Source: CAZSHX01 sp964606895
GTDB lineage: Bacteria > Bacteroidota > Ignavibacteria > Kapaibacteriales > UBA2268
Reading direction: 5' to 3'
Length of the DNA stretch: 30,921 bases
Assembly: GCA_964606895.1 (NCBI GenBank)
Contig: CAZSHX010000060.1
Span: 1 to 30,921, forward strand
A program made the position numbers and the translations under genes. The notes below the pieces were generated by a model, which saw only the letters and a list, made by a program, of their open reading frames with translations, did no database searches and had not been told where the DNA came from. Position 1 is the first letter of the stretch; every line of letters starts with the position of its first letter. Positions 1 through 8,784 of this stretch are shown here, one piece after another.

Positions 1-47
1 GGTTTTTATCCAATTTTGACTCGGTTGTGACTGTTTGTGAATAATGT

Positions 48-79
48 AGGATAAAATAAATAATTACCAAAAGGCAATT
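48..79 (-). terminator. Possible weak terminator after the left-hand kinase
   Basis: On the minus strand AATTGCC and GGTAATT (79-73, 68-62) pair with one G-U around a TTTT loop, followed by an A/T-rich stretch without a clean T-run. It is close behind the kinase stop at 87. Weak compared with the two strong terminators in this window. Confidence 0.35.
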
Positions 80-86
80 GTTCTAA

Positions 87-1454
87 TCAAAGAATATCTT
101 CTTCTTTAATTTTTCTAGTTGGGTACTCAAGAAATTCAATAATAAATTCGGTACCTCCATCTGAATGTAATCTAAAAGTACCTTCGAGCTGAGTGACTAA
201 AGTTTGTACAAGTCTTAAACCCAAACTGTTCGAACTCTTAATATCGAAATTTGCAGGAATCCCAATTCCATCGTCAAAAACGGAAAGGAAGATTACGCCG
301 TCAGAAATTCTTTTGATATTTATTCTCAGTAATCCTTCATCTCTTCCAACAAAGGCATACTTTAGTGAATTTGTAACCAACTCGTTGATTATCAAACCGA
401 ATGGAATAGATTTATCAATAGACAGAAAGATATTGTCAACATTGATTTCTTGCCTTATTTTGTTATAACCAACGTCATAAGACCTCAATAAATAATTAAC
501 CAATGAATGGATATAGTCCTGCAACTCAATGCCGGCAAGATCATTAGATTTATAAAGTTTCTCATGAACAAGTGCCATAGATTTAATCCTGTTCTGACTC
601 TCGCTGAATATTTCTTTCTGGGCTTTTCCATCAAGTTTATTTGATTGCAGATAAAGTAAGGATGAAATAACCTGAAGATTGTTTTTAACTCTATGGTGAA
701 TCTCTTTGAGTAGTATTTCTTTATCATTAAGTGATTTTTTAATTTTTTCTTCAGCATCAATTCTTGTTTGGATTTCAGAAGTCAGTGCTGAATTCAACTC
801 TTCCAATCGAATATTTTGTTCAAGAATAATCTTGTTTTTTTGGGTTAATATGGTATTCTTTTCCTCAATCTCCCCGAATCGAAGATACCTGTTCATAACA
901 AGCTTTATTACAGCAAAATTAAAAATCAATGCAAAGAAAACTGTAAAAATTATATCAAAAAACCTTGAATCATTATCCTTATAATCTATTACTATTCCGG
1001 GATATAGGTACTCAATTGTACATAGGCAAACAAAAAACGAGATAGTTAAGATAAATACAACAAATGAATGAATACCCCTTGAAAGAGCCGAATAGAAAAC
1101 CATGAGGATTATCAGTATATGAAAAGCACTACCCGAAAAACCGGCAAAGAAATACCATGCAAGGAATACTGAACCGAATGTAAAGCCAAGAAGGACATAA
1201 AACACAAAGTAGTAATTAATCTTCGAAAAAGTTATTCTGTAAAGAATCAGGAATATGAAAGTAGAGAGGATTCCCAAAAGATTTATCAGGTAAGTTCCTT
1301 CGTTAAAATAATTCAAAACTGTGCTTACAGATGAAAACAAGAAAACAAAAAAAGCAAATAGTCTTAATGCTTTTGTTTCGAAACTCAGGCTAATTTCTCG
1401 CCCGATAATTATATTCAAAATTCTGAATAAATATTTTCCTATACTAATTTTCAT
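87..1454 (-). CDS. Membrane histidine kinase, HisKA_2 type, with six-helix-like N-terminus
   Basis: A sensor kinase of 455 residues. Residues about 28-190 are very hydrophobic, with roughly five to six predicted membrane helices and no large periplasmic domain, so any signal is probably sensed in or near the membrane. A coiled coil (about 195-245) leads to the HisKA_2 dimerisation box EIHHRVKNNLQ, with the likely phospho-His at 253/254, and then a HATPase domain with N-box NELVTNSLKYAF and G1 box DDGIGIP. The last ~220 residues are about 80% identical by eye to the kinase encoded just upstream (1578-3518), while the N-terminal halves are unrelated. It is the last gene of the minus-strand cluster, 123 bases after its neighbour, so it may have its own promoter. 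The ribosome binding site is weak. The kinase call is firm; the ligand is unknown. Confidence 0.9.
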   Translation of the reverse strand: MKISIGKYLFRILNIIIGREISLSFETKALRLFAFFVFLFSSVSTVLNYFNEGTYLINLLGILSTFIFLILYRITFSKINYYFVFYVLLGFTFGSVFLAWYFFAGFSGSAFHILIILMVFYSALSRGIHSFVVFILTISFFVCLCTIEYLYPGIVIDYKDNDSRFFDIIFTVFFALIFNFAVIKLVMNRYLRFGEIEEKNTILTQKNKIILEQNIRLEELNSALTSEIQTRIDAEEKIKKSLNDKEILLKEIHHRVKNNLQVISSLLYLQSNKLDGKAQKEIFSESQNRIKSMALVHEKLYKSNDLAGIELQDYIHSLVNYLLRSYDVGYNKIRQEINVDNIFLSIDKSIPFGLIINELVTNSLKYAFVGRDEGLLRINIKRISDGVIFLSVFDDGIGIPANFDIKSSNSLGLRLVQTLVTQLEGTFRLHSDGGTEFIIEFLEYPTRKIKEEDIL

Positions 1455-1577
1455 TTATTTTTTCAATTTTGGTTCTAAATTTTACAATATTTTTCTTAAT
1501 GATTCAGAAAAAAAGTAATTCCAAATCATTTAAATCAATAACAAGCATACATTTTTTTTCCTGACCAGAGGTCAATT

Positions 1578-3518
1578 TCATTTAATCAGTTCATCCGCAT
1601 CCTTAGTCTTTTCGGTTGGGTGCTCACTAAATTCGATAATAAATTCACTACCTTCATCAGATTTTAATTTGAAAGTACCTTCAAGCTGGGTAACCAATGT
1701 TTGAACAAGTCTTAAACCCAAACTATTGGAGTTTTTTATATCGAAATCATTTGGCATTCCTACTCCATCATCATAAACAGAGATTATTATTGTTCCATCC
1801 ACACCCTTATTGATATTAATTCTGAATAATCCTTCGTCTCTGCCTACAAAAGCATATTTAAGAATATTGGTAACAAGTTCGTTGATTATTAATCCGAATG
1901 GTATTGATTTATCTATAGAAAGGAAGATATTATCAACATTGATTTCCTGCTTAATCTTGTGGTATCCAACGTCATAAGACCTCATAAGGTAATTTACAAG
2001 AGAGCGGATATAGTCCGATAGCTCAATACCGGCAAGGTCAACAGATTTATACAATTTTTCATGAACAAGAGCCATAGATTTAATCCTGTTTTGGCTTTCG
2101 TTGAAAATTTCTTTGTACTTCTTTTCTGCAATTTTATTTGATTGCAAATATAGCAAGGATGAAATAACCTGAAGATTGTTTTTTACCCTGTGATGAATCT
2201 CTTTCAGCAATACTTCTTTTTCCTGGAGTGAGGCTTTAATTTTTTCTTCAGCATTTATTCTAGTCTCAATTTCTGAAAGAAGTTTTGAATTTAATTTTTC
2301 CAATTCCTGCGTTCTGCTTAGAACTCGTTGCTCCAGCTCATCATGAGCCTGACGCAATGCTGTTTCGGCTTCTTTTCGTTCAGTTATATCCAATGCAATA
2401 ATCACATACCCAATTGTTTCATTTTCATTAGACAATAGAACAGAACTCGAAAATAATACCGGAATTCTTTGACTTGATTTTGAGACATAATAAAGTTCGT
2501 CGTCATAAAATTTATCTTCAATGCTATCAATATTGTTCATCATGAAATTATTCTGAAACTTATCCGAACTCCAATCATCAAAAACGATATCAATAGTTTT
2601 TCCAAGCATTTCCTGCTCAGAATAACCAAGTAAATGAAGAGTTGCAAGATTAACTTTTGTTATTCTCCAGGATGTATCGCAAACAATAAGAGTGTCATTC
2701 AATGATCTGATTATATTATTAGTGAATTCATGTGCCGCAAGATTTTCATTCCTGGATTTGAATAATGCCTCAGTCATAATATTAAATGAATCACCAAGAC
2801 TTTGGAGTTCATCGCCGGTTTTTAAATTAGCTCTGGCTGAAAAATCTCCTTGAGCAACTTTTTTGGTTGCAACATCAAGTATTTTTATTGGAAAAATCAA
2901 CTTCTTAGTAAAATAGAATGCGGCAACGAGGCCAATAAGAATACAAATAAAAGCCAAAAAGATGCTTCTATTGGTAGTGGAATTATTATCTGAATTGAAT
3001 TTTTCAAGTGACAGACCAATATGAATCCATCCCCAATTAATTCCTGAATATGAAAATGGAGTTGAATAGCTGTATATTTCCAAATTTTCAGAAAATTCAT
3101 TTTTAAATATGTCGCTACTTGCCTGTTTCTGATTGGTTTGCCTCCAAAACCCTTTTAAGGTATCAATAGTCCACCCGTCTTTATGGTGGATTAAAGAGAA
3201 TCCGTCATTTTTTGTAATAACAATATAAACAAGATTTTGACTTTGCTTTAAAACATTCATGCAATGGTCAACTGCAAAACTATAATCCTCAGAAATAATT
3301 GCTGTTGCCGATACCAAACTAATCGAATTGGTTATGTCCTTTGCTTCAGTATTCATTCTTTCGAGTGCCGCAGATCTTTGGAATGGTATAGTCCCTGCCA
3401 AAAAGACAAGAATGGAAAAAATAATAATTGCCCAAATTAAAACAGTAATCTTGTAATGTATTTTTTTTAAACTCAATGATTTCAACAAATCAGTTATAAT
3501 TGATAAAAAATTTTTCAT
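1578..3518 (-). CDS. Membrane histidine kinase: periplasmic sensor, HAMP, PAS, HisKA_2, HATPase
   Basis: A 646-residue sensor kinase. A membrane helix (about 24-44) is followed by a ~140-residue periplasmic domain (about 45-183) that looks Cache-like, including YIVITKNDGFSLIHHKDGW. A second helix (about 186-203) leads to a HAMP linker (about 203-255), one PAS domain (about 265-383), a coiled coil, HisKA_2 with the His pair 442/443, and a HATPase with G1 box DDGVGMP. The N-box reads NELVTNILKYAF. The start ATG follows GAGGATTTCTAT. The gene lies only 10 bases after the last of four PhnD-like binding proteins, so cotranscription is likely. By analogy with the known LuxP/LuxQ and TorT/TorS pairs, its periplasmic domain could read a binding-protein state; this is inference. 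Output is unknown, since no response regulator with a DNA-binding domain is nearby. Confidence 0.92.
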   Translation of the reverse strand: MKNFLSIITDLLKSLSLKKIHYKITVLIWAIIIFSILVFLAGTIPFQRSAALERMNTEAKDITNSISLVSATAIISEDYSFAVDHCMNVLKQSQNLVYIVITKNDGFSLIHHKDGWTIDTLKGFWRQTNQKQASSDIFKNEFSENLEIYSYSTPFSYSGINWGWIHIGLSLEKFNSDNNSTTNRSIFLAFICILIGLVAAFYFTKKLIFPIKILDVATKKVAQGDFSARANLKTGDELQSLGDSFNIMTEALFKSRNENLAAHEFTNNIIRSLNDTLIVCDTSWRITKVNLATLHLLGYSEQEMLGKTIDIVFDDWSSDKFQNNFMMNNIDSIEDKFYDDELYYVSKSSQRIPVLFSSSVLLSNENETIGYVIIALDITERKEAETALRQAHDELEQRVLSRTQELEKLNSKLLSEIETRINAEEKIKASLQEKEVLLKEIHHRVKNNLQVISSLLYLQSNKIAEKKYKEIFNESQNRIKSMALVHEKLYKSVDLAGIELSDYIRSLVNYLMRSYDVGYHKIKQEINVDNIFLSIDKSIPFGLIINELVTNILKYAFVGRDEGLFRININKGVDGTIIISVYDDGVGMPNDFDIKNSNSLGLRLVQTLVTQLEGTFKLKSDEGSEFIIEFSEHPTEKTKDADELIK

Positions 3519-3528
3519 ATAGAAATCC

Positions 3529-4452
3529 TCATTTTCTTAAAATACCTTTTTTGAACTTCTCATTTTCAATAAATAATGACTCTAAATAATGAAGTGCTTC
3601 TTGTGAAAACGGACATAAACCGGATATTTTAAAAATTTTAAAAATTTGATTTCCATAAATGTCGTTTTTCATTTTTAAAGAAATATCAATTAATTCCTTC
3701 TGCTCTAACTCTGTGAAACTCTTTCGCATACAAGTTAACCCAAGTGCAAAAGAACTTGACTCTGCTATAATTTTTAATCCATTCTTGAATTTTGGATTCA
3801 TTTCAATCAAAGCCAAATATGAACTTTTATCAATTATACATGCATCAGCTTTTCCAAGAAAAACTGAGATTATGCCTTGTGAACTATTTTTATGTTCTGT
3901 TATTTTCGAAAAAAAACCATTACTACCAATTTTTTCTCCTATTAGTAGGTTTTCCAGCCATAACTTAGATATTTCGCCCATTGAACCGGAGACAATACAC
4001 AACTCTTTATTTCTAATTTCTTTGATGCTTTTTATACTCGAATTGCTTTTTACGAGCAAATAATCTTTTTCAAGATTTGTAATTGATGAGGTTGACAGTA
4101 CCAAAGGCAACAAATCAGTTTTCTTTCTGATTTTAATATAATCAAGCGACGACAGTGTCAAAATGTCAATATTCTTATCATTCAAATCCATACAGATTTC
4201 ATCAATAGAGTTATAAATTTTTACATTTATTTTGTAATGCTTATTTTTTCTTTTGCTGATTGCTTTGACATTGTTTTCTGCCCATATTTTCAATGTTACC
4301 TTTGCATCATTAATATTTACTTCATTAAAGATTCCATAAATAAAACCAAAATTAATTGTTTCCTCACTCTCCTTTGAAAATACTTCAGGGATTATGGAAA
4401 ATGAATAGACAACTATCAAAAAAGCAGCAATATAACTTCTTATTGTTTTCAT
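3529..4452 (-). CDS. PhnD-like periplasmic binding protein, copy 1 of 4
   Basis: A 307-residue protein with an N-terminal signal peptide (hydrophobic about 5-22). It has the general layout of the PhnD/phosphate-phosphonate family of periplasmic binding proteins. The array's shared signature VNINDAK is at 45-51, followed by a IDILTLSSLDY segment, a second-lobe segment SIKEIRNKELCIVSG, the hinge-region motif SSQGIISVFLGKADACIID, and NPKFKNGLKIIAESS. It is one of four tandem paralogues that are strongly diverged (perhaps 20-30% identical by eye). It starts 3 bases after the previous stop with no visible Shine-Dalgarno sequence, which suggests translational coupling. No permease or ATPase gene is near, so uptake is unlikely to be its job. 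A role as ligand receptor for the adjacent kinase is inferred. Confidence 0.8.
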   Translation of the reverse strand: MKTIRSYIAAFLIVVYSFSIIPEVFSKESEETINFGFIYGIFNEVNINDAKVTLKIWAENNVKAISKRKNKHYKINVKIYNSIDEICMDLNDKNIDILTLSSLDYIKIRKKTDLLPLVLSTSSITNLEKDYLLVKSNSSIKSIKEIRNKELCIVSGSMGEISKLWLENLLIGEKIGSNGFFSKITEHKNSSQGIISVFLGKADACIIDKSSYLALIEMNPKFKNGLKIIAESSSFALGLTCMRKSFTELEQKELIDISLKMKNDIYGNQIFKIFKISGLCPFSQEALHYLESLFIENEKFKKGILRK

Positions 4453-4455
4453 TTT

Positions 4456-5385
4456 TTATTTAATTTTTTTAGATTTTGTATTTTGTTTGAAATTTTGATA
4501 ATCGGATAGAAATTCTTCAACGTTATTTAAGTAGTCGAAATTAACATCCTGAACGGAAGGAAGCTGAAATAAATTTAATATCTGTTTTCCGGCAGTATAG
4601 TTCTGCAAATTTTTTGCGGTTTTTATGATAATATTTTTGTCTTCAGAACTCAATGTATTTAAAAAGCACATTAGTCCCCAAGTAACTTTTTTAGATTTTT
4701 GAAGTAATGTTACTTTGTTATTGATTTGTGGATTCAGTTTGATTATTTCTTCAAACGATGAAGATAAAGTCACGCAGGCATCATACTGGCCAAAGTAAAC
4801 AGGTAGAATTGCCTGACTTTGCTTGTCGGTTCGTTTGATTTCTTTGAAAAATGCAGAACAATCTTTGAAACCACTTTTCATTAAAACTGAACCAAGCCAA
4901 GTTATTCCTAAATCTCCCCTGCCACCGGAAATGACTAATAATCTTTTATCTTTCAGGTCTTGCAAACTATTAATTTTAATTTTTTGATTTACTAATAATA
5001 TGTAATATTCTTCATTAGACGAATTAATCATTAATGATGGTGTTAGGGCTACTTCTGACTTCAATTCAGAGTATTTTTTGATTGAGAGACTTAATAAATC
5101 ACATTCCTTATTTTTTAGTGCCTGTACTAATTCTTTGTTGTCATTAAAAATTGTTGCACTTGCTTTATATCTGAATCTATGAGTTTTATTCATTTCTTCA
5201 ATCATATTTAAAGCGTACATTTCAATCGCGGCTTTGGCATCTCTGGGATTAACTCCTGAAAATAGTTCTGAAGAGAAACCCAGCCTGATAATTTTTTCTT
5301 TTGGTTTATCACTACTGTTTCCATTACAGATAAATAGCAAACAAAAAATAAATAATATAATCTTAAAATTTGGAATTTTCGACAT
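4456..5385 (-). CDS. PhnD-like periplasmic binding protein, copy 2 of 4
   Basis: A 309-residue secreted binding protein of the PhnD-like type. The hydrophobic N-terminus (about 7-20) ends at FICNG; a Cys at position 20 could be lipidated, though Ile just before it is not a usual lipobox residue. Array motifs are VNPRDAK at 45-51, CDLLSLSIKKYSEL, LQDLKDKRLLVISGGRGD, and SQAILPVYFGQYDACV, followed by NPQINNKV. The start ATG has the strongest ribosome binding site of the array (GAGGAGAAA, about 6 bases before the ATG), so this copy may be the best translated. The GGRGD stretch in lobe two is the most PhnD-like ligand-loop candidate among the four; the others differ there, which suggests different ligands. 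Specificity cannot be read from sequence alone. Confidence 0.8.
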   Translation of the reverse strand: MSKIPNFKIILFIFCLLFICNGNSSDKPKEKIIRLGFSSELFSGVNPRDAKAAIEMYALNMIEEMNKTHRFRYKASATIFNDNKELVQALKNKECDLLSLSIKKYSELKSEVALTPSLMINSSNEEYYILLVNQKIKINSLQDLKDKRLLVISGGRGDLGITWLGSVLMKSGFKDCSAFFKEIKRTDKQSQAILPVYFGQYDACVTLSSSFEEIIKLNPQINNKVTLLQKSKKVTWGLMCFLNTLSSEDKNIIIKTAKNLQNYTAGKQILNLFQLPSVQDVNFDYLNNVEEFLSDYQNFKQNTKSKKIK

Positions 5386-5403
5386 GATTCTTTTCTCCTC
5401 GGT

Positions 5404-6363
5404 TTATTTCTTTCTTGATTTTAATTTCTTTTCTCTTGAATTTTCTTTGTCTATTTTATTCTGATTGAACTGTATTAATTGCTCGATCGGTATCAGCATT
5501 TCCTTATTGAATCTGACAATTGCCGCTTTCTTAAATAATTCCATCATGCTTTTCATTGATTTGTTGTTTGTTGGATTTAATGCAACTTCAGTCAAAATAT
5601 TACCATTTATAGTCTTGCAATCTTTTCTCAAACCTACCATTGAGTTAATTAATTTTTCAGAGCTTAGAAGGATTTTAATCTTTTCCTTTATCTGCGGGTT
5701 TACTTCTGAATTTGTTTTGAAATTTAGTAATGATGTAATACAAGCAGTGGCTTTACCAAAGAATAACTGCATGATTACCATACTGCTTTTCTTGCAAATT
5801 TCGATTTCCGAGAATAATATGTGATCATTAATCCCATTTTGTTTAAATATCATATTTAACCAAAAAATTGAATATAATCCATCAATAGCAGGGTCAATTG
5901 ATATTTTTTTTGATTTGAGGTCATTTAAGCTCGTAATTTTACTATTTTTATTGACAAGCATTACTTTTACAACACTTTCGTCGGGTTTATCCATCATCAA
6001 AGGGTCTATAATTTCGCTAAAGTTCCACAAGGCATAATCATAAGGCGACAGAACAACAACATCAAGCATCTTTTTTATTAACAGGTCTTTCATTTCATTG
6101 ATATCATCAAAGTAACTGATTTTAGGAATGATTGAAATTCCTGTCTTTTTTTTATATTCCTTTCCAATTTCATTAGCCCAACCATTCATTGCAACTTTTG
6201 CATCATTGATATTCACTTCATTAAAGTAATATTTCATTATGCCAAAATATACAACTTTGTTGTCATTATTTAGTGCAAAACAAATATTTGTTATTAATAC
6301 AGGTAAGATTATTAATAGTGAGAGAAAATGTAAAATTTTAAATATTCTAATTTTTTTATTCAT
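5404..6363 (-). CDS. PhnD-like periplasmic binding protein, copy 3 of 4
   Basis: A 319-residue secreted protein with a signal peptide (hydrophobic about 8-30, possible cleavage near CFA-LN). It carries VNINDAK at 50-56, LDVVVLSPYDYALW, LNDLKSKKISIDP, and the hinge-like QLFFGKATACITS, then NPQIKEKIKILLSSEK. Its expected SSQA segment reads SSMVIM, so this is the most divergent copy around the ligand hinge. The C-terminus (about 295-319) is very Lys/Asn-rich and probably disordered. Its ATG overlaps the stop of the upstream copy (TAATG at 6361-6365), a classic translational-coupling arrangement. The family call rests on shared motifs with the other three copies and the overall length. Confidence 0.75.
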   Translation of the reverse strand: MNKKIRIFKILHFLSLLIILPVLITNICFALNNDNKVVYFGIMKYYFNEVNINDAKVAMNGWANEIGKEYKKKTGISIIPKISYFDDINEMKDLLIKKMLDVVVLSPYDYALWNFSEIIDPLMMDKPDESVVKVMLVNKNSKITSLNDLKSKKISIDPAIDGLYSIFWLNMIFKQNGINDHILFSEIEICKKSSMVIMQLFFGKATACITSLLNFKTNSEVNPQIKEKIKILLSSEKLINSMVGLRKDCKTINGNILTEVALNPTNNKSMKSMMELFKKAAIVRFNKEMLIPIEQLIQFNQNKIDKENSREKKLKSRKK

Positions 6364-7343
6364 TATTTCTTTCCTTTCTTATTTCTGCCATTGTATAATC
6401 TTGACAATTGTTCCATCATAGTAATTAAATCTCTGGTATGAACGTCATCAAATTTGACTAACTTTTCTATATTGAATAATTTAATGATTTGCATACCTTC
6501 AGATTCTTTATGTAGATTTGAGATTACATCAATTATTTCATGGCTTAGCATTTCGCTTTCATAATTCGCTCGAAGACAAATTATTGTCCGGGGAAAACCT
6601 GGTGAAACTGCAATTATTTTTAATTTTTTCTTTAATAGTGGATTCATTTCATTATTAAGAGAATAACCTCCTTTGTCAATAACACATGCATCTGCCTGTC
6701 CGAAAAGAACCGGCAGTAGTGCTTGTGATGATTTATCAACAACCTTGCAATGGGAAAAATACTGATTAATATCCAATATATTGCTGTTGTTAATCATTGA
6801 TAATATCCAGTTTTTTAAAAGGTTTTCAAACTTTGATACATGAATTATTCGTTTATCCTTTAAATCTTTAATATTAGAGAAATTGGTATTCACATTCACA
6901 ACTAGATAATATCCAACTTGTAATCCAATGTTAGCATCACTTAAAAAAATTGGTTTTACTAAATTTTTATCCTTTATTTCATAGTAATCTAACGGTGAAA
7001 GAACCAAAACATCTACCTGCTTTTTTTTTATCATTTCAGAAATTGATTGATTTTCAGAGAAGAATAAAGTAGATGAATTAAGAGAACTAATCTTGTTCTT
7101 TTTCAATTCTTCTTTAATGAATTTCTCTCTCTTTTTAACTATCTGATTCAAAAGTATTTTGGTAAGTGCTTTAGCATCATTAATATTCACATCATAGAAT
7201 AAGTCTGATGAATAGCCAATCTTGATTACATTCGCTTTTTCTTCCTGACTGCAAGAACTGTTATCTTGATTGATAAGAAATAACATAAAAAGTGCAAGAC
7301 AAGATATTATGTGCTTTTTATACTTTATTGGTTTGATTAACAC
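6363..7343 (-). CDS. PhnD-like periplasmic binding protein, copy 4 of 4
   Basis: A 326-residue secreted protein and the first-transcribed copy of the array. The N-terminal hydrophobic stretch (about 11-26) is a signal sequence; a Cys at 31 after NSS could be a lipoprotein site. Motifs are VNINDAK at 52-58, VDVLVLSPLDYYEI, IKDLKDKRIIHVS, KSSQALLPVLFGQADACVID and NPLLKKKLKIIAVS. Translation starts at GTG (7343), 10 bases after the TolC-like stop, with no obvious Shine-Dalgarno sequence. The C-terminus is basic (RNKKGKK). Compared with typical PhnD proteins the length is normal. No transporter partner is encoded nearby, which favours a sensory or scavenging role; this is inference from context. 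Confidence 0.8.
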   Translation of the reverse strand: MLIKPIKYKKHIISCLALFMLFLINQDNSSCSQEEKANVIKIGYSSDLFYDVNINDAKALTKILLNQIVKKREKFIKEELKKNKISSLNSSTLFFSENQSISEMIKKKQVDVLVLSPLDYYEIKDKNLVKPIFLSDANIGLQVGYYLVVNVNTNFSNIKDLKDKRIIHVSKFENLLKNWILSMINNSNILDINQYFSHCKVVDKSSQALLPVLFGQADACVIDKGGYSLNNEMNPLLKKKLKIIAVSPGFPRTIICLRANYESEMLSHEIIDVISNLHKESEGMQIIKLFNIEKLVKFDDVHTRDLITMMEQLSRLYNGRNKKGKK

Positions 7344-7353
7344 TTTGTGACTT

Positions 7354-8772
7354 TTATTTATTTGTAATTATTTCAAGATCAGTACCGACAAGTTCTTCCA
7401 GCTCAATTTTCGCATTCTGATAGTCAAAGAGTACAAGTTGATACCTGGCATTCATAACTGATTCCATAATTTGAGCAGTTATCATATCCTGAGCACCCAC
7501 CAAATCGGTTTGATAAGCACGTTCGTTTAAATCTCTGTTTTCTGTGGCTGTTTCTAAAACTGATCTGGACATTTTCTCCTGTTCCATTGCACTTTTAAGT
7601 TTTAGAATAGAAACGTTAAGTTTAGCTAACAAACCATTGTCGAGTAATTTTTGTTGTTCACTCAATTTAGAATATCTTGCTTTTGCCTCATCAATCCTGT
7701 TTAAAGAAAGAAAACCCTCGAAAATTGGCATTTGTAAAGCTATTCCAACTCTCCAATTGTTTTTATATGCAGGACTAACAATGCCGTAATCATAGGAATT
7801 GAATATCTTGTTATAGTTCCCAAAAAGTGCTATTTTGGGATACATATCACTCCATGCTTCATCAATACGAGCATCAAGTGCTTCAAGTCCTTTATTTACC
7901 ATCCCCAAATCAGGATGATTTTTATTTAAGAAAGAAACTAGTTCCGACTTATTAATGTCAATTTCTTTATACTGAATTTTATCATCAGCGATATCAATTT
8001 CTTTATCGGGGTCCAAACCAAGTGAATTCTTAAGTCCGAATAATGCCATTTTCGCATTATATTCAAGAGATTTAACAATTGAACTCACTGTTTTTGCCAT
8101 CATCCTGCTTTTTAGCATATCGGTTTTCAGAACAGTTCCTGAACCTTCTTCGAACATTTTTTCGGTAACGTTATTGGTAACTTCAATTTTAATATTTGCA
8201 TCATTGGCTATCTCATATAGAATTTTAGAAATCAAGACGCTATAATACATTTTTTTAACATTTGAAGTAACTTCCAAATCAGTCTTTTTTGACTCGAAAT
8301 TTGCAATATCAATGCCTTTTTCTGCCTGACTGATAATTGAAGAAATTTTGCCTCCTGTGAACAATGGATAAATCAAATCAATATTACCTTCAAGCAGGTC
8401 GTTATCCATCAATTTGACATTTTGAACCGGAATATCAACACTCAAACCAAGGACATCCATTTTAGAAGGAGCATTGACCATCATCGGATCTTTATCCATG
8501 TGGACTAAATGAGTGTTAAGCGATAAATTGGGCAAATATCCTGATTTTGCTTGTCTGAATTGAGCTTCAGCTATTTTTACATTATAATCGGCGGCAGAAT
8601 AAAAGTGATTATTCTTTTTTGCTAGTTCTATGCAGTCCTTTAATGATAATTTCTGAATTAGAACACTGTCCCGTTGAATGGAATCAGTATTCTCATTTTC
8701 CTGACTTATGGATTTTGTAAATGTACTTAAAATCAGAAAACAAACAAAGATAAAAGCCAATATTAGCTTCAC
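7354..8772 (-). CDS. TolC-like outer-membrane factor
   Basis: A 472-residue outer-membrane efflux-type protein. After a signal peptide (about 1-23) it shows the two-repeat OMF pattern: LKDCIELAKKNNHFYSAADY at about 43-62 with AEAQFRQAKSGYLPNLSL, and in the second half RIDEAWSDMYPKIALFGNY and long helices ending in ARYQLVLFDYQNAKIELEEL. This is the usual length for the TolC/OMF family, whose trimers form a channel across the outer membrane and periplasm. The start is GTG (8772) with GAGGT upstream. It sits 12 bases after a T9SS cargo gene and 10 bases before the binding-protein array. The expected membrane fusion protein and inner-membrane pump are absent, so its partner is elsewhere or it works in an unusual setting. 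Confidence 0.9.
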   Translation of the reverse strand: MKLILAFIFVCFLILSTFTKSISQENENTDSIQRDSVLIQKLSLKDCIELAKKNNHFYSAADYNVKIAEAQFRQAKSGYLPNLSLNTHLVHMDKDPMMVNAPSKMDVLGLSVDIPVQNVKLMDNDLLEGNIDLIYPLFTGGKISSIISQAEKGIDIANFESKKTDLEVTSNVKKMYYSVLISKILYEIANDANIKIEVTNNVTEKMFEEGSGTVLKTDMLKSRMMAKTVSSIVKSLEYNAKMALFGLKNSLGLDPDKEIDIADDKIQYKEIDINKSELVSFLNKNHPDLGMVNKGLEALDARIDEAWSDMYPKIALFGNYNKIFNSYDYGIVSPAYKNNWRVGIALQMPIFEGFLSLNRIDEAKARYSKLSEQQKLLDNGLLAKLNVSILKLKSAMEQEKMSRSVLETATENRDLNERAYQTDLVGAQDMITAQIMESVMNARYQLVLFDYQNAKIELEELVGTDLEIITNK

Positions 8773-8784
8773 TCAGAACCTCAC

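Noticed and set aside
1560..1576. TGACC-AGA-GGTCA palindrome between the two HisKA_2 kinases as a terminator
   Set aside because: On the minus strand the stem is followed by A's, not T's, and no plus-strand gene ends there.
3659..4063. Plus-strand 134-codon frame opposite the first binding-protein gene, and similar frames opposite other genes
   Set aside because: These mirror well-supported genes, lack ribosome binding sites and have no recognisable domains.
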